A stretch of DNA of 64,000 bases from Emergomyces orientalis (GCA_002110485.1 MOWL01000070.1:310001-374000); one strand, 5' to 3'. Positions 12,431 to 24,721 are shown, counted from the stretch's first letter. The notes: generated from the letters alone by a model not told the origin. A program made the numbers and translations.

Positions 12431-13654
12431 TTCTGTCTGTCTCTCTGATGTCAAACCAAACTTCCGAGTCCCAGCCTAAGCCGCGCTAAACCCCTTGAGG
12501 CCAGCCCAAACCAACGCCGCAGAGCCCTAAGCCTCATCCGTCCTCCACCGCCCGTGTAAACTCCAAACTCCAACTTCAACTTCATCTCTTCGTTTTCTTC
12601 TTCTTCGTCTCTTCGTCTCTTCGTCTTTGCTTCATCTCTTCTCTCGTGTCTCTGGCTTCTCTTCATTTCACCCCCCACTCCACCCTACATCCCGCATCTC
12701 TTCAGTCTACTTCACATCTTCACGACGCCTCTTCTTCGTTTCCATTCCTTTTTTTGTGTCTATCCTGCCCTGTCTTAGTAATTGCCCCCCTTTAGCCCTT
12801 TTCTTTGACCACCATCACCACCCCTGACTGGTGCTTTTCTTCGTCTCACATCTTCCGCCCTTAACCAAATCTACCTGCTTTGCTCCCCCAAACAAGCCTC
12901 CCTATTCCTTTCTGAGACCTTTCTCCCACCCCTTTAGAATCGCTCCACGCCCACTGTCTCGACGACAACCCTTATCTCTTCTTCTTAACTTAACGCTTGG
13001 CTTCGGACATTTCCACGGCGTGCGCCTCTTTCGATAGATTTTTAATGCTGGATATGTTTCCGTGAAGATTTCTCCGCCATCTCCCCGCTTCTTTTACTCG
13101 ACTTTTATTACGCCACGCAGCTTTAAACAATTCCTACACCTAAACGAAGCCTATATAATCACGACCTTATTGCCTGGACCTTAGTTCTTCCTCTCCCTAT
13201 TCGGTTTTTTGAAACTACGGTCGATATCGACTCGTTCATTCTTTCGACGTGATATCTTCGACTTAACTTGTTTAATCCTCCCGCTTCCCTTCGCAAACAC
13301 AACACACCCTTGAAAGGTTATCTGTCAATCTTCCTACGACTAGTTCATTAGATTCGCACAACCTTGTTTTATTATCGGGCAGTCTGAATTGCTCGTCATC
13401 GATTGTTGGACGTTTTATAATCGAGATATTTTACTTTTTCTACGATAACTGCATAATAAACACCTGGATCGAACGAACCTTCGAATTTTAATGAGATCTG
13501 CGGGCCTACGATATTGTCTATGATCTTCCCCACACCTCGATATCCTACTATTCCTACTCGATCCAACCCTTAGCAGCCCTACTATTCTTCTCAGAGAGAA
13601 GTTATAGATTTTGAAAATAACCTTCTATCCGGGCATAAGACACCTTAATCTATA
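12430..13654 (+). promoter_or_regulatory. Long pyrimidine-rich leader of the PUF gene
   Basis: The 1.2 kb before the PUF start codon is strongly C/T-rich on the coding strand and continuous up to the ATG, as in long 5' untranslated leaders of fungal regulatory genes. Several short upstream ATGs are present. Transcript mapping would be needed to fix its start. Confidence 0.4.
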
Positions 13655-16600
13655 ATGGCTCCTTCATCGAGGCCTGATGGCCACCTCAACCTCAATTATC
13701 TTCCTACTTCACAACCAATGTCTGGCACTTCGACTGGAAGTTCGTCGCCAAATGAGCAACCGGGATCCAACTCTATGAAATCCTCCTTTGGAGGTTCAAA
13801 TGGTTTAAATAACACTGGAGGACCTCTTGGAAGTGCCAGAATGGGGGCCGGCTCCCCTTCTCATGACCTTGGCGCTCGTTTGTTCTCGAAGAGGTAAGAT
13901 TTTATTTGAATTCATGTTAGTGCTTACCAGAGCTCTGGCTGACCATTTTTCTATTTTCCACTCCGTTTAATAATAGAGCTCGAGAAATTCAGGCCCAAGA
14001 AGGCCTTGCTCCAAATATCTGGGGACCTCCAACCAGTGGCAACTCGACGCCTCTTCGCGAGAACATACCGGAATCCCCAAGTCAAGATGAATTTCCCGAC
14101 TTAGTGCCTGCCACAGAGAACAGCCTCACTAGCCCTGCCCGTCGAACGAGAGCAGGAACAGTTCCTTCCCGTTTCTCTCCGGTTGGTACGCTCAATGGTG
14201 TTAGCACTCAGTCGTTCACCTCAAAAACATCCAGACCTACGCCCTCAACGAGCCCATTCCGACCTCCCGCGGTGGCAGGTATAGACTCCTCTAGCAGACC
14301 TTCGGCCCCTGGGAGCGGAAATAATACGGCTTTGCTTTCGCGCCTTCGTGCCGGGTCCATGCCTCAACGTACAAGCGTGCTTGGTGGTTCGAACCCTTTT
14401 GGCCCTTCCTTATTTTCTACCAACTGGTCATCAGGGAGGGAGAGAGCAACTACCTTAACAAGCATCAGATCATCCGAGGGACCCACCTCACCAGCCCAAT
14501 CGTCATTTTCAAGAGATGGTCTCGCGGATGCGGATGTTAAGACCTTGGACTATCTTGGTCTTGCCGAAACTCCACAGCAAGCCCGAGCGCAACTTGTGCG
14601 CCCATCTGTCGACCAGCTCATACAACAACAGCAACAACAGCAACAAGCATCCACCTTGCCTCCACTTCTTGCCGACCTGGTAATGATGAATAAAAATTCC
14701 CACCGTTTCCGCTCCTACTCTGTAAATGCCAAGGAGAAATACGCGGAAGATGACGAGGATCCTTATGGGCTTCCCTATGCAGGTGTGCCATCTGGAACCT
14801 TAACACCTTCAGCCGCTGCAACTGCTGCCCAGTTAGCTGCAACCCAGGCACAAATTCATCAACACAACTTAGCCGTGCAAGCATTTGCCAACCATGCGTC
14901 TGCGAGTCGTCCCCGTGCTCGCACTGCTGGTGTCTTGGATACTCCTCCTCAGCGCTCATCGATCCGCAATTACCTTGCGACCCCGTCCAGACTTGATAAC
15001 AGCCTCAGCATTGCGGACCTACGCATTTCGGAGACTGGGGAATATGACGATCTCCCAGAAGCGGTTCAGATGATGCAATTGGGTGGAATGCAAGGCTTGC
15101 GGCAAGGCCAGGAGATGGTCGACGAAAATAACCTAGATGGCCCTACTAGAGCACTGTGGATTGGCAGCATCCCCGTCTCAACAACGGTGACTTCCCTGGA
15201 CGCTATCTTCAATGTGTACGGCAAAATTGAGTCGACCAGGGTCCTAACCCACAAGAACTGCGGATTCGTAAACTTCGAACGTGTAGAAAGTGCTATTCAA
15301 GCCAAGTCCCTTTTGAACGGCAAAGAGATTTTCCCGGGTGCTGGACCCGTGCGAATCGGCTATGCGAAGGTACCGGGGACATCTGGTGCCGGCACCCCCG
15401 GCCACAATGGTGACCACCAATCGCCCACTCCTGACCCAACTGCCAGCGGCTTAGGTCGCGGAGGAAATAATTTAGATGGGCAAGATGGAGCATCAGGGAC
15501 GGATAATACCTATGGACCCTCGCCCAATACGCCAACTATTCCACACCTGGCTGAATTGCAACCAGAAATGACCCAAATCGTTGCCGAATTTGATGCATCC
15601 GACGAAGAATGTCAAAACATTACAGCGAGTATCCAGCGAGCAGTGGCTTTCACGACATTTGTGGATGAAGTTCCACCAGTTCCGGAACCAAGTCAAACTA
15701 GGGTACATGACGCCCCTAGACTTCGGGATATTCGAAAACGGATTGACAACGGCACTCTTGCAGTGAACGAAATCGAAGAGACCGCAAATGGAATGCTTCC
15801 TGAGATTGCTGAATTATCTTCCGATTACCTCGGCAATACAGTTGTCCAGAAGCTGTTTGAATATTGCTCGGAGCCCACCAAGGAAAAAATGTTGGCGGAA
15901 ATTGCTCCTCACCTTGCTGAGATTGGGGTACACAAGAATGGAACCTGGGCTGCGCAGAAGATTATCGACGTGGCCAAGGCGCCCTCGCAGAAACAAGTGA
16001 TTGTAGAAAGTCTTCGTCCATACACTGTACCGCTATTTTTGGATCAATATGGCAATTACGTACTACAATGTTGTTTGCGCTTTGGCCCTCCGTTTACCGA
16101 CTTTATCTTCGAATCCATGCTCAGTAGGCTGTGGGAGATCGCCCAAGGCAGATTTGGTGCACGAGCTATGCGGGCTTGTTTGGAGAGCCATCATGCAACG
16201 AAGGATCAACAGCGAATGCTAGCTGCCGCTATCGCCCTTCACAGCGTTCAGTTGGCGACCAATGCAAATGGTGCTCTACTGCTTACTTGGTTCCTCGATA
16301 CATGCACGTTCCCTCATCGACGAACTGTTCTTGCTCCTCGCCTTGTCCCCCATCTTGTCCATCTTTGCACTCACAAGGTTGCATATTTGACTGTACTCAA
16401 GGTTATTAACCAGAGGAACGAACCCGAAGCTCGTGAAACAGTACTAAAAGCCCTCTTCTACAGCCCTGGAGATGAAACTTTAGAGAAAATCCTCAGCGAC
16501 CAGACATCTGGCGCGACATTAATATTTAAAGTTCTTACAACGCCCTTCTTTGACGAGAGCATGCGTGGTGAAGTTGTCAAGACTGTCGCCAAAGTACTAA

Positions 16601-17382
16601 CAAAGTTAAAGACTACGCCAAGCCAAGGATATAAACGACTAATGGATGAGGTTGGGCTGTCCTCCAGGGGTGGAGGAAGCTCTCGGGATAATCATCATTC
16701 CAGGGACAACCAAAATGCCCATAATTCTAATAATGAAAAGAACCAACACCGGCCCTCGTCTTCTAGACAGACGAGTGCCAACAGTTATAATTCCCAATCG
16801 CAACCAGAGAGACAATACAGTGGACAGTTCGCACCAGGACTTCAGCACCAGCAGTCCTTTGATTCTCCGACTACTATGGCACGATCTATTTCGTCAGAAC
16901 AGAGCCTTCCTCCCTATGATATCTACGGGATGGGTGGAATGAACGGCGTCAACGGACTCCTGAATTTGCCTTCGATGAGCAACAACCCCGGGTTCCTCCA
17001 AGAGACTCTCCCCATGAATCAACAACAACTCCAATACCAAGCATTCCTCGCCGCTCAAACCCGTGGAATGTCTCCTAGCGGATTTTATGCCCCGCAGATG
17101 GCAGGAACCACCTTCAACGGCTTTTCATCAGGTCCGAATGCTCTGGACAGTTTTCGAGCCATGCAACCGCACTCTTCACCCGTCCCCGGCCCTCCCCCGC
17201 AGATAAACGCAAGCCCAATGCTTCATCAGCCTACCTTTGCCCCTCCACAATTCAACCCGGCTGTGAACAATGCTCAGATGTATCCCTCCTACCCCCAACA
17301 ATTCTATCAACCTCATGCGGCTCAGGTTCCACCACCTGGCGGACGCCGCGGACGTGTAAGTGGCCTTTTCTTCGCATTTTGA
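13655..17382 (+). CDS. JSN1-type RNA-binding protein with RRM and Pumilio repeats
   Basis: Exons 13655-13893 and 13977-17382 (phase 2 join) code for 1214 residues. The order is: a disordered Ser/Pro-rich N-terminus with a Gln run at about 14619-14646; an RRM near residues 470-540 (LWIGSIPV as RNP2-like strand, NCGFVNFERV as RNP1); and Pumilio/PUF helical repeats near 660-970 (for example LGNTVVQKLFEYC, NGTWAAQKIID, YGNYVLQCCLRFG). A Gln/Asn/Met/Pro-rich disordered tail follows. RRM+PUF is the architecture of yeast Jsn1/Puf2 proteins, which bind mRNA 3' UTRs and control localisation and decay. The start ATG opens the only frame that splices into the ORF. A strong GTAAGT at 17356 with an acceptor at 17446-17447 would replace the last nine codons and end at 17459 with ILD; either end is possible. 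Confidence 0.9.
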
Positions 17383-17459
17383 CCTGAACCCTCGACATTG
17401 CGCTTCGTTTTCTTTCTCTCTCTCTCTCTCTTTTCTTATTATCTAAGATCTTGGATTAA

Positions 17460-19240
17460 ACTGACGTATGTTCCCCTGTCATAGAGATAAAAAAACAGCC
17501 AAATGTGCGAAAAGAGACGAATATGTTGGGATTTCGTTTGAAATAGTGCTTCTTCTCTTCCATCTTGTTTTCTTTTCTCCTGACCACTTTTTACATCTGT
17601 AAATTTTTCTGATACTAAATAGCTCCGTTTCTTTTTTTTTTTGACACATAGGAGATGACTTGCAAATGAAAAGAAGAAAGATATAAGCAAAGAGTTCTCT
17701 TGTCATCCTCCCCCCTCTCCCCCCCTCGATGCTGGATCGTTGAGGGGTTTCAAGATGGAAGACTCGGGACTGTGGGATTGGGCGCCGTTTGGTCCCTTCC
17801 TTCTCTCGATGGACCCGTCCCGGTTTGTCATATGCACCCCTAAAAGAAAATCAGTGTATGGTGTTATTATGCTTTCTATTTCTCCTTTTGCCCATTTTCA
17901 AAGTATTGCCTTCTCCTCTTTTTCATATTCTTTTTTTATTTTATTTTATTTTATTTTTTTGTGGCTCTGCTTTCCTGAAATATAGTCTACTTTTTTCATC
18001 TTCCTTTTTTTTCATTTTTCTTTCTTTCTTGACTGAAATCAGTCAGAACTACAACAAAACCTCAGAAAGAGATTTTTTCTGAAGTATTTTTTTTATTTTT
18101 TAATTTTATTTTATTTTTTGGTTCAAGAGATGGCTGTTCAAGTTCATCAGCACTGTTTTCATTTCTATCTACTTTTGTCCTTTGTTCTTTTTAAGGAGCT
18201 AAAGTCCTTACTCCTGTACCAGTTTGCCATTTAATCATTTACCTTTCTTGCCGTGCCGTATGTAGGATCTTCTTTACCTTTTTTATTTATATTTAGCTCT
18301 GTTCTTTTTTTCTTTTTTTTTTTTGCATATTTTCCTTTCCTTCTGTGAGAAATTATCACTCTACATGTGACCTGTGTTAACAAATGTCTTAACTTTTTTT
18401 TCAAAAGATTCTTCTTTTTGCTTCTTTATTTCTTTATCAACTGCTTAACTTTCTTTACTTCTTGTTTCTTTCTTTTCTTTTTCTTTTTTTTTTTTTTTTT
18501 TTTCTCCCCCATTTTCTATCTCTGTATCTCTTCCACGTTTTATTCCGTTCTGGGCTCAGATTTTTTTTAAAGCAAGGATGTCCCGGAGGATATACATGTT
18601 ATGTAAGTAAGTGTGGTTTAGAACGAGATCCTCTGTGCTGCGCGTGTGTGCCCTTCAATTTACCCCAGTGTCCGTATCTTCCAGGCAAGCCTGCTCAGCA
18701 TGGCGTGGTCTGTGTGGAACACAATGTGTTGTATCAAGGGTGTTGGCAATTGTCTGTTTTTGTGTATGGGTGGGGGAGAGAGAGAGTGTGTGTGTGTGCA
18801 TTTGTGTGTTTTATGTGTATTTCAAACCCTTTTTTGGTCAACATGTGAACGAATTTCATTTTTATATGTAGTTAGCATTTTAGTTTTTTTTTTTCTAGGA
18901 AATTTTTTCACATGAAAAAGTTCTACCTTTCTCTCCCCCCCCCCCCCCCCCCACCTTTCCTTCTTTTTCAATTTCTTGTTACATTTTTATACATTATTTT
19001 TGTGATATTTTATTTTATATTATTGGTGTGTCAGGTTATTAGAATCTTTTCATTTTTTTTCCATTTCTTTTCCCTTTTTACGATACTAGATAAGAAATAA
19101 AACTTTTTTCCAAAACAAAAAATAAAGTAAAATAAAATGAAAGAAAGTAAGAAAAAAAGCCAGAGAAAAATGATTTGAGAGCTGTAAAGCTACCTCAAGG
19201 ATTACATGTAGTAGCGTAGTCAACCATATATCTTGCCCAG
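17460..19240. other. T-rich 3' flank of the PUF gene
   Basis: About 1.7 kb with long T and TC tracts on the plus strand, including a T run at about 18485-18503, a TG repeat near 18786-18800 and a run of 18 C at 18935-18952. Short frames read mainly Phe, Leu and Ser and have no support. It may be a long 3' UTR followed by a spacer. Confidence 0.5.
18935..18952. repeat. C(18) homopolymer
   Basis: Eighteen consecutive C inside a T-rich stretch; such runs are prone to length error in assemblies. Confidence 0.9.
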
Positions 19241-19938
19241 CTATGCAACCGACCAAGCAGTGAGGAGAACAGTATCGCTTTGTTCGTCGAATTGAAGTGT
19301 AGTGTTACCGTGCGGCACGTCTATACATTTGTTAAGCTTAGTTAGTTCGTTTGTTTGCAGTTAAAAAGGTGAATTGCGAATGACAAGAAACGCGAACAAG
19401 GAAAAAAAAGAAGCGGGCCAGAAGAAAGGGGTGACAGGGGTGATAAGGATCTTACATCGCCGGCTTCCCAAACATCTACGATCCTCTCGAGCCCGGGATC
19501 AATACACTGCCCGACCAGCGCATGCAGTGAAGCCATATCCACATCCATATCGACACCTGTAACACGGAGAACTCTCGTAGCATCGCCATCTCGAGTAGAA
19601 GTGGTAGCTTTAAAGCTAGAAGGAGCAGCATCTTCCGTTCTGTGATTGACCTCTTTTCCCCTTCCTCGTCTCCCACCATGTCCATTCTGACACTGGTGCA
19701 GAGAACAAAGAGGCTGCTGTTGGCTATCTTGCGTACTATTATGATCTATACCAGTCCTCCATGACCCACTGTTGCCGAACTTTTTTTGCTGCAGAAGCAG
19801 TTGTTGTTGATGTGGCCCTGGATTTGATCGGTGTTTATATAGTGATAGACTCTACCCTCCCTTTACAGCCCACTTGCTCGTTTCCAGACCGCCAGCACCG
19901 GATGCTTTGCCCACTTTATCGAAAGGGTCGATTAAGAG
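19241..19938 (-). CDS. Unrecognised small spliced gene, 5' end uncertain
   Basis: Three coding exons on the minus strand fit together in one phase: 19938-19867, 19788-19456 and 19336-19241, separated by introns of 78 and 119 bases with GTAAAG and GTAAGA donors and CAG/AAG acceptors. Exon lengths are 72, 333 and 96 bases, all multiples of three. They give at least 166 residues: LLIDPFDKVGKASGAGG at the front, a Gln/Ser/Asn-rich middle, then DMASLHALVGQCIDPGLERI, and NTTLQFDEQSDTVLLTAWSV at the end. The long frame-preserving joins and amino-acid make-up look coding, but I know no family for it. No ATG is in frame at the front of the first exon; an ATG further upstream (near 20007) is separated by in-frame stops, so a first exon or a different start remains to be found. 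Nothing indicates its role. Confidence 0.5.
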
Positions 19939-20808
19939 CTAGTTTAGATTGACATTCGTATTCTATTCGTGGAGAGGTTGAGGAGACGAGGGGTTCATGG
20001 TTGTACTGTTGTCCGTCATCCCTTTGTTTGGTTTTGACGTAAATTTCCGCGGTTGGTGGTGTTCCTTTCTGTATGAGTTTTCTCAATGAGTTTTGGTGTC
20101 TAGGGGTGAGTTGGGAAGGGTTGAGGATGGAGAAGGTTGGCGGATGGATGATATGGTGGCCGTAAAAGAAGCAGAGGAATCAATTAGGGGAGATGCCTTC
20201 CGCAGTAGACACATATGTGGGAGGGGGTATATGTACCTCTAGGTAGGTACCTAAAGTACCTTAGGCAGGCATCGTGCAAGAATGTAAACCGTCGGTTGGC
20301 CTGGATATCTTAATTGTTAGCGTTTTCTCTTCAAATAGGACGGGCATTTAGGTGACAATATTGAATAATCATAAAATGACATTGGGAAAGAACATAGGGA
20401 TGTAAGTATAATAGAAGTACAGCTGTAACATAAAGTGAAGCCCGAACATGTTTTACCTGCTCATCTGTCAGAAAGGGGGCCTTTTTCAGTGCTTCGAGTT
20501 CATGGGAAAGATCCAGAGTAAACAACTGTTCATTAAAATAAAGTATCTTGAAGAATGGAATATCTATGCCTCCGAAAAAGGGAAAGGGGCTGGTATCATC
20601 ATTGCAAAAATAAAGGAAAGGAAATGAAAGCGAAAAAAAGGATAACGCCTGATGCCATGTGCCAAATGCCAAATGTCAGTGGGATGGCATCTCTCCCGTT
20701 ATCGTCATAGTTCAGGAGCAGAGGGCAACGACCGCTGCCGAAACAACCTCAGTGATATAAAGTACAGAAAATTTTGAAAGACAAAAAAAGGAAAGGAAAC
20801 CTAAGTAT
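19939..20808. other. Intergenic DNA
   Basis: Contains a dense cluster of CTAGGTAC-type words at about 20233-20266. A minus-strand frame at 20331-20672 has a short exon-like piece (SHELEALKKAPFLTDEQ before a GTAAAA donor) but no partner exon could be found. Confidence 0.4.
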
Positions 20809-22431
20809 TTAATAGCCAGCGGGAACACGGAGTGTTTCCCAGTTTTTTCGCCCCTTCTTAGGGTTAGCCACCATTACCTGCAGCTCACGGCGGCCACAGA
20901 AACCTCCAGTTCCAGCCTTGCGTTTAATCATTTCGTAAGAACCCCCATTTGCACCTTTGGGAACCCAGACTTTTTCCTCCACGTCTGCTCCGGCTACTTC
21001 CGTCCGGCGAGGATTAGATCTAGGCATACGGGCAACAGTATTTACTATAGCATGTGCTGCGGAATAAAGTCTTTCGAATCTTCGAGTGACACCGAGCCAT
21101 GCCAAGGTTTGCGTGTCGTACGCAACCCGAACGTAAGGATTCATATATATGCCGGTATCGACGGGTCCGTCCTTGGATTCATATGGTGGTTTTTGGATAT
21201 CTGCATGGATAAGACAGCATTCTGAGGCGTCCCAGTAGAGGTCGGGCTCCGCGCGGAATTTGGCTACCGAAGAGGTGCGAGGGACTAGAGAAGTTGGGGC
21301 CAGTTGGTTATTTTCCCTTCTCTGCACTTTATCCTGCTGGAAAAACTTCGCATCAAATGCAACCATCCCGCCCCAGCAACTTCTAACTCGGACGGCGTCC
21401 TTTTGATCGAACACATCGCGCCGGCTCTCAGCTTTCCCTGCACTGGAAAACCACGGGTAGAAAGGAACTCCCATCGAGAAACCTTCCAGATCCCTGGTTG
21501 CAAAAGTATCGTAAAACTTAAAGGGGTTAATGAAATCAACAGCACAGGCGGCACGGTACTGTGGGGTACCGTCTTTGTCCACATTTGTAGAAAATAGAAG
21601 TTGGAGGGCGTCAATTGGATCAAAAACAACATCGTTAAGATACAGCAGCTTATCGAACCGATCGATGGCCGGGTCATCGAGGGGCCGGAGAGCCCGGTTT
21701 CGAACCTCAGCTAGATAGGTTATCCGCTTTATACGTTCCGATCCATCCGCAAGGGTGATATGGGGGACTGCATTTATATCCATGTGCTCCTCATACACAA
21801 TTGACCGCTTGCATTCGACTTTTCCCTCAAACTGTTTAAGAGCAGTTTCACCCTCCGGACCACTATTATTTTCGTATATGCTTAAGAATACATTATCTTT
21901 CCCTAATAACCGTATAAGTTCAAGAACATTTTCTCCCCATCTGCCACCCGCGAGCTCGCCATCTCTATCGTATAAACTGGCAGCAATGAACACCTTTTCG
22001 TTCTGTGGATTCCCTTTGCCTGGTTCTCTTGAGTTTAATGCGGCTTGTCGGAGCTTATTATAATGAGCGGGTGGATGGGTATAAGATGGGCGGATTATCG
22101 CGGTAAGGAATGTGAGGGCGAGTATTATTCCAGAGAATGCAAATACAATAAAACAGAGTCGGCGAAGGGTAAGACGGCGGCGAAACGTGGCATGTTTCTT
22201 CTTCTTCCAAGCAGCCTGGCCTGTCCGGCGACCTCGACGGGGATGACGTCCGACGAAGGGGAGGAGGGAAATTAAACGAGATATTAGAGAAGGCTGGTCA
22301 TGTAGGTAGCTGCGGCTAGCTGTGGGATGTGATTCGAAATCCGCAGCGTCCAGATCGAAGCTATCCCGCGAATCTAGAGACGACCGACTGAGGAGCTCGT
22401 ACTCATCTGGATGAAGGAGTCGGGGAGACAT
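20809..22431 (-). CDS. GT69 family alpha-mannosyltransferase (CMT1/CAP59-like)
   Basis: Single exon, 540 residues. A cytosolic N-terminus of about 90 residues, rich in basic residues near the membrane, precedes one signal-anchor helix (about 92-113, CFIVFAFSGIILALTFLTAI), so this is a type II Golgi-type membrane protein. The luminal domain carries the hallmarks of fungal GT69 proteins: KVFIAASLYDRDGELAGGRW, FLSIYENNSGPEGETAL, ITYLAEVRNRALRPL, DKLLYLNDVVFDP, and CAVDFINPFKFYDTFATRD followed by RSCWGGMVAFDA. Relatives include Cryptococcus Cmt1, an alpha-1,3-mannosyltransferase, and Cap59. In this fungus it probably mannosylates cell-wall or secreted glycans; the linkage is inferred from family only. 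The length is typical. It has no introns. The 3' end lies 870 bases from the small spliced gene on the same strand. Confidence 0.9.
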   Translation of the reverse strand: MSPRLLHPDEYELLSRSSLDSRDSFDLDAADFESHPTASRSYLHDQPSLISRLISLLPFVGRHPRRGRRTGQAAWKKKKHATFRRRLTLRRLCFIVFAFSGIILALTFLTAIIRPSYTHPPAHYNKLRQAALNSREPGKGNPQNEKVFIAASLYDRDGELAGGRWGENVLELIRLLGKDNVFLSIYENNSGPEGETALKQFEGKVECKRSIVYEEHMDINAVPHITLADGSERIKRITYLAEVRNRALRPLDDPAIDRFDKLLYLNDVVFDPIDALQLLFSTNVDKDGTPQYRAACAVDFINPFKFYDTFATRDLEGFSMGVPFYPWFSSAGKAESRRDVFDQKDAVRVRSCWGGMVAFDAKFFQQDKVQRRENNQLAPTSLVPRTSSVAKFRAEPDLYWDASECCLIHADIQKPPYESKDGPVDTGIYMNPYVRVAYDTQTLAWLGVTRRFERLYSAAHAIVNTVARMPRSNPRRTEVAGADVEEKVWVPKGANGGSYEMIKRKAGTGGFCGRRELQVMVANPKKGRKNWETLRVPAGY

Positions 22432-23352
22432 TACTGCGCCCGCGGAATAGCATGAGGTGAGTTAAGAGGCGCTGCTACCATAGCCAGTGGGTTAACTGAT
22501 CTGAAACAAAATCGTATTCATTATCTAATAAGTAAACGAGTAAGAAATAAAATATTGGTGTTGAATGGCGCTGGTATGGATTTTTGAAGTTGGAGTTGAC
22601 GCTGCCTGAATGCATGAATGTTGTTGGAGCTGCCAGTTAGAGCGATATTATGTCATCAGAGGCCTCGCCGAAGCTCCGCTAAACTGTTTTCGGCGCAGAT
22701 ATAAAATGCCCCCTTCCCAGCCTCATCCACTACCTTTACCTCCAATTTCGTATTCAGTACTTCGTGCTTCGTGTTTAGTAGTGACATTGCGGAATTACCG
22801 CGTATTGCCAAATTTAATTAACTACGTGGGCACTTAGTTAGATGCCGATCTAGTACACAATATGCAGTCCTTCAGGCTAAAACTTGTCCACATAAACTGT
22901 ATCAGCTTCAGGCAGTGCCACGCTTCATCCCCACCTAGGATAAATATGACGAGAATGCTGCTCAGTTCTGCTCATATCCGCCTAAAACAATTGTTTTGAT
23001 TTAGTAGCCATACCCATTAGTATTAGCTCGAGGGGCTTCATGTCCAGAATCCGGGACCTCATAGTTACCCCACATGCGGTCCTCTCAGCTGGGCCCAGAC
23101 ACAGAAAGAGTAGGAAGTGAACACGTCGATATAACAACACGTTAATCATTTCGAGAGAAGCCCTTTTCTAGTGATCACCAATTGAGCTTCTCTGTAAGTA
23201 CAGGTACCGTACATGAAATGAACATTTAAGTATTTATAGTTCCCACGCTCCGCTAGCTACCCTTCCCGACTTTTGCAAACCTTTTAAGTTGTCATTATTT
23301 TACCCCGACCAATACCAACGACGGCTACATCCCGCGATACACCAAAAGAGCC
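22432..23352. other. Intergenic DNA between divergent genes
   Basis: Shared upstream region of the GT69 gene (-) and the DUF1349 gene (+). No coding exon, RNA gene or repeat was recognised. Confidence 0.55.
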
Positions 23353-23946
23353 ATGTCCGATTTCAAATTCACTTTTTCAGACCAACCTGTTCCTTCCACC
23401 ACGGACCTGAAAACCGGCTTTGTCATAAAAGCCAACCCCTCCACCGACATCTGGGCAAAACCCCCCGCAACCCACAGATTCAACGGCCCTATCCTCCACA
23501 AGACAGTTCCACTCTCCTCCTTCCAAAGAGCCAGTGTACACATTTCCGCCAAATGGTCTACACTCTACGACCAGGGTGGTTTAATCTTGGTCCTGAACCG
23601 CGACGACGGGAATCAGAAATGGGTCAAGACTGGCATTGAATTTGTGGACGGCAAGCCGCATGTTAGTACGGTGGGGAAGGATAATTGGGCGGATTGGAGT
23701 TTGTTGCCCATGGCGCCTGGCAATGAGTCGGGTGTGAGGATTGAAATAGTTAAAGAGAAGGATGTGTCGTTGTGGATTTACTTGATTGAAGGGGAGGAGA
23801 GGAGGAGGATTCGACAGGTTAACTGGGCGTTTGTCGATGAAGGGTCTACAGAATGTTGGGTTGGTGTGTATGCGGCGAAGCCAGCGAAGGAGGGGGAGGA
23901 ACTTGTCGTTAGCTTTAAGGAGTTGGAGATTGAGCTTTCGGCATGA
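23353..23946 (+). CDS. DUF1349-family protein (concanavalin-like fold)
   Basis: Single exon, 197 residues. The sequence matches the DUF1349 family over its whole length: FKFTFSDQPVPSTT at the start, then ATHRFNGPILHKTVPLSSF, the conserved strand WSTLYDQGGLILVLN, WVKTGIEFVDGKPHVSTVGK, DWSLLPM and WVGVYAAKPAKEGEELVVSF near the end. These proteins adopt a beta-sandwich like lectins and glucanases; a yeast relative was described as a regulator of enolase expression, but their biochemical function is not settled. No signal peptide or membrane segment is present, so it is probably cytosolic. Length and start agree with the family. Codon use changes along the gene, C-rich in the first half and G-rich in the second, as also seen in the GST-like gene. 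Confidence 0.9.
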   Translation: MSDFKFTFSDQPVPSTTDLKTGFVIKANPSTDIWAKPPATHRFNGPILHKTVPLSSFQRASVHISAKWSTLYDQGGLILVLNRDDGNQKWVKTGIEFVDGKPHVSTVGKDNWADWSLLPMAPGNESGVRIEIVKEKDVSLWIYLIEGEERRRIRQVNWAFVDEGSTECWVGVYAAKPAKEGEELVVSFKELEIELSA

Positions 23947-24721
23947 GAGGTGTTTTGAGTTTTTTTATATTTTAATGTGGATGATGGTTCTGTTCTGGCT
24001 TAAGGGGACACGAGAAAGTGTCTTTTGCTGGACATATCTGTTTCTGTAGGCCAGGTCTACGATGCGATATATGGGCAGAACGAAAGAGGGTAATGGCTAA
24101 AGTCCACATGCTGAATGGGAAGTTATACAATAATTCGTATCACCATACATCGGGCGCTGTGTTGCGACCTGTTTCTTCACAGTGGACGCTTTATTCGGCT
24201 AATTATCACAACGAGATATGATAAAAAAAAAAATTAAAAAAAAAGGGCACTGCGTGCGTTTCATTATTTAAACTTTCACTCATATCAATGAGGTGGCCAC
24301 CAGGGTTATTCCGATTAGCCATATACCGGTAGGCTTTGTGATATGTTGGGATTTTCCCGAGAGTGCGGCCCGACGGAAGCCTCATTTTGTCGAGCATAAT
24401 AGCCTCGGAAACGGAGGTTATCGTGGACATAGAATGATATGGGATGGGTTTACACGGGTATTTAATGGCTCTGTGGATAAGTCGATGAGGCCACAGATGG
24501 AGGGGTAGTAACGGGTGAAAATTGCCCACGAGGACAAGGGGTAAAAGGGAGCGGGGGGCATTCTTTCATATCAGTAGCGGATTACCATTTCGCATGAACT
24601 CAGAAAATAACAATATTAGATATGGAATGGCCTATGTGATGCTTACCTAGGTAGGTAGGTTTGCATCTTTTCTACACCGATATATACAGGGAGGTGCACC
24701 ATGTCGAAGCACTGTTGCGAT

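Noticed and set aside
20331..20672. Minus-strand frame with exon-like SHELEALKKAPFLTDEQ before a GTAAAA donor
   Set aside because: No upstream start and no convincing next exon were found; the candidate continuation runs through CTAGGTAC-type intergenic words.
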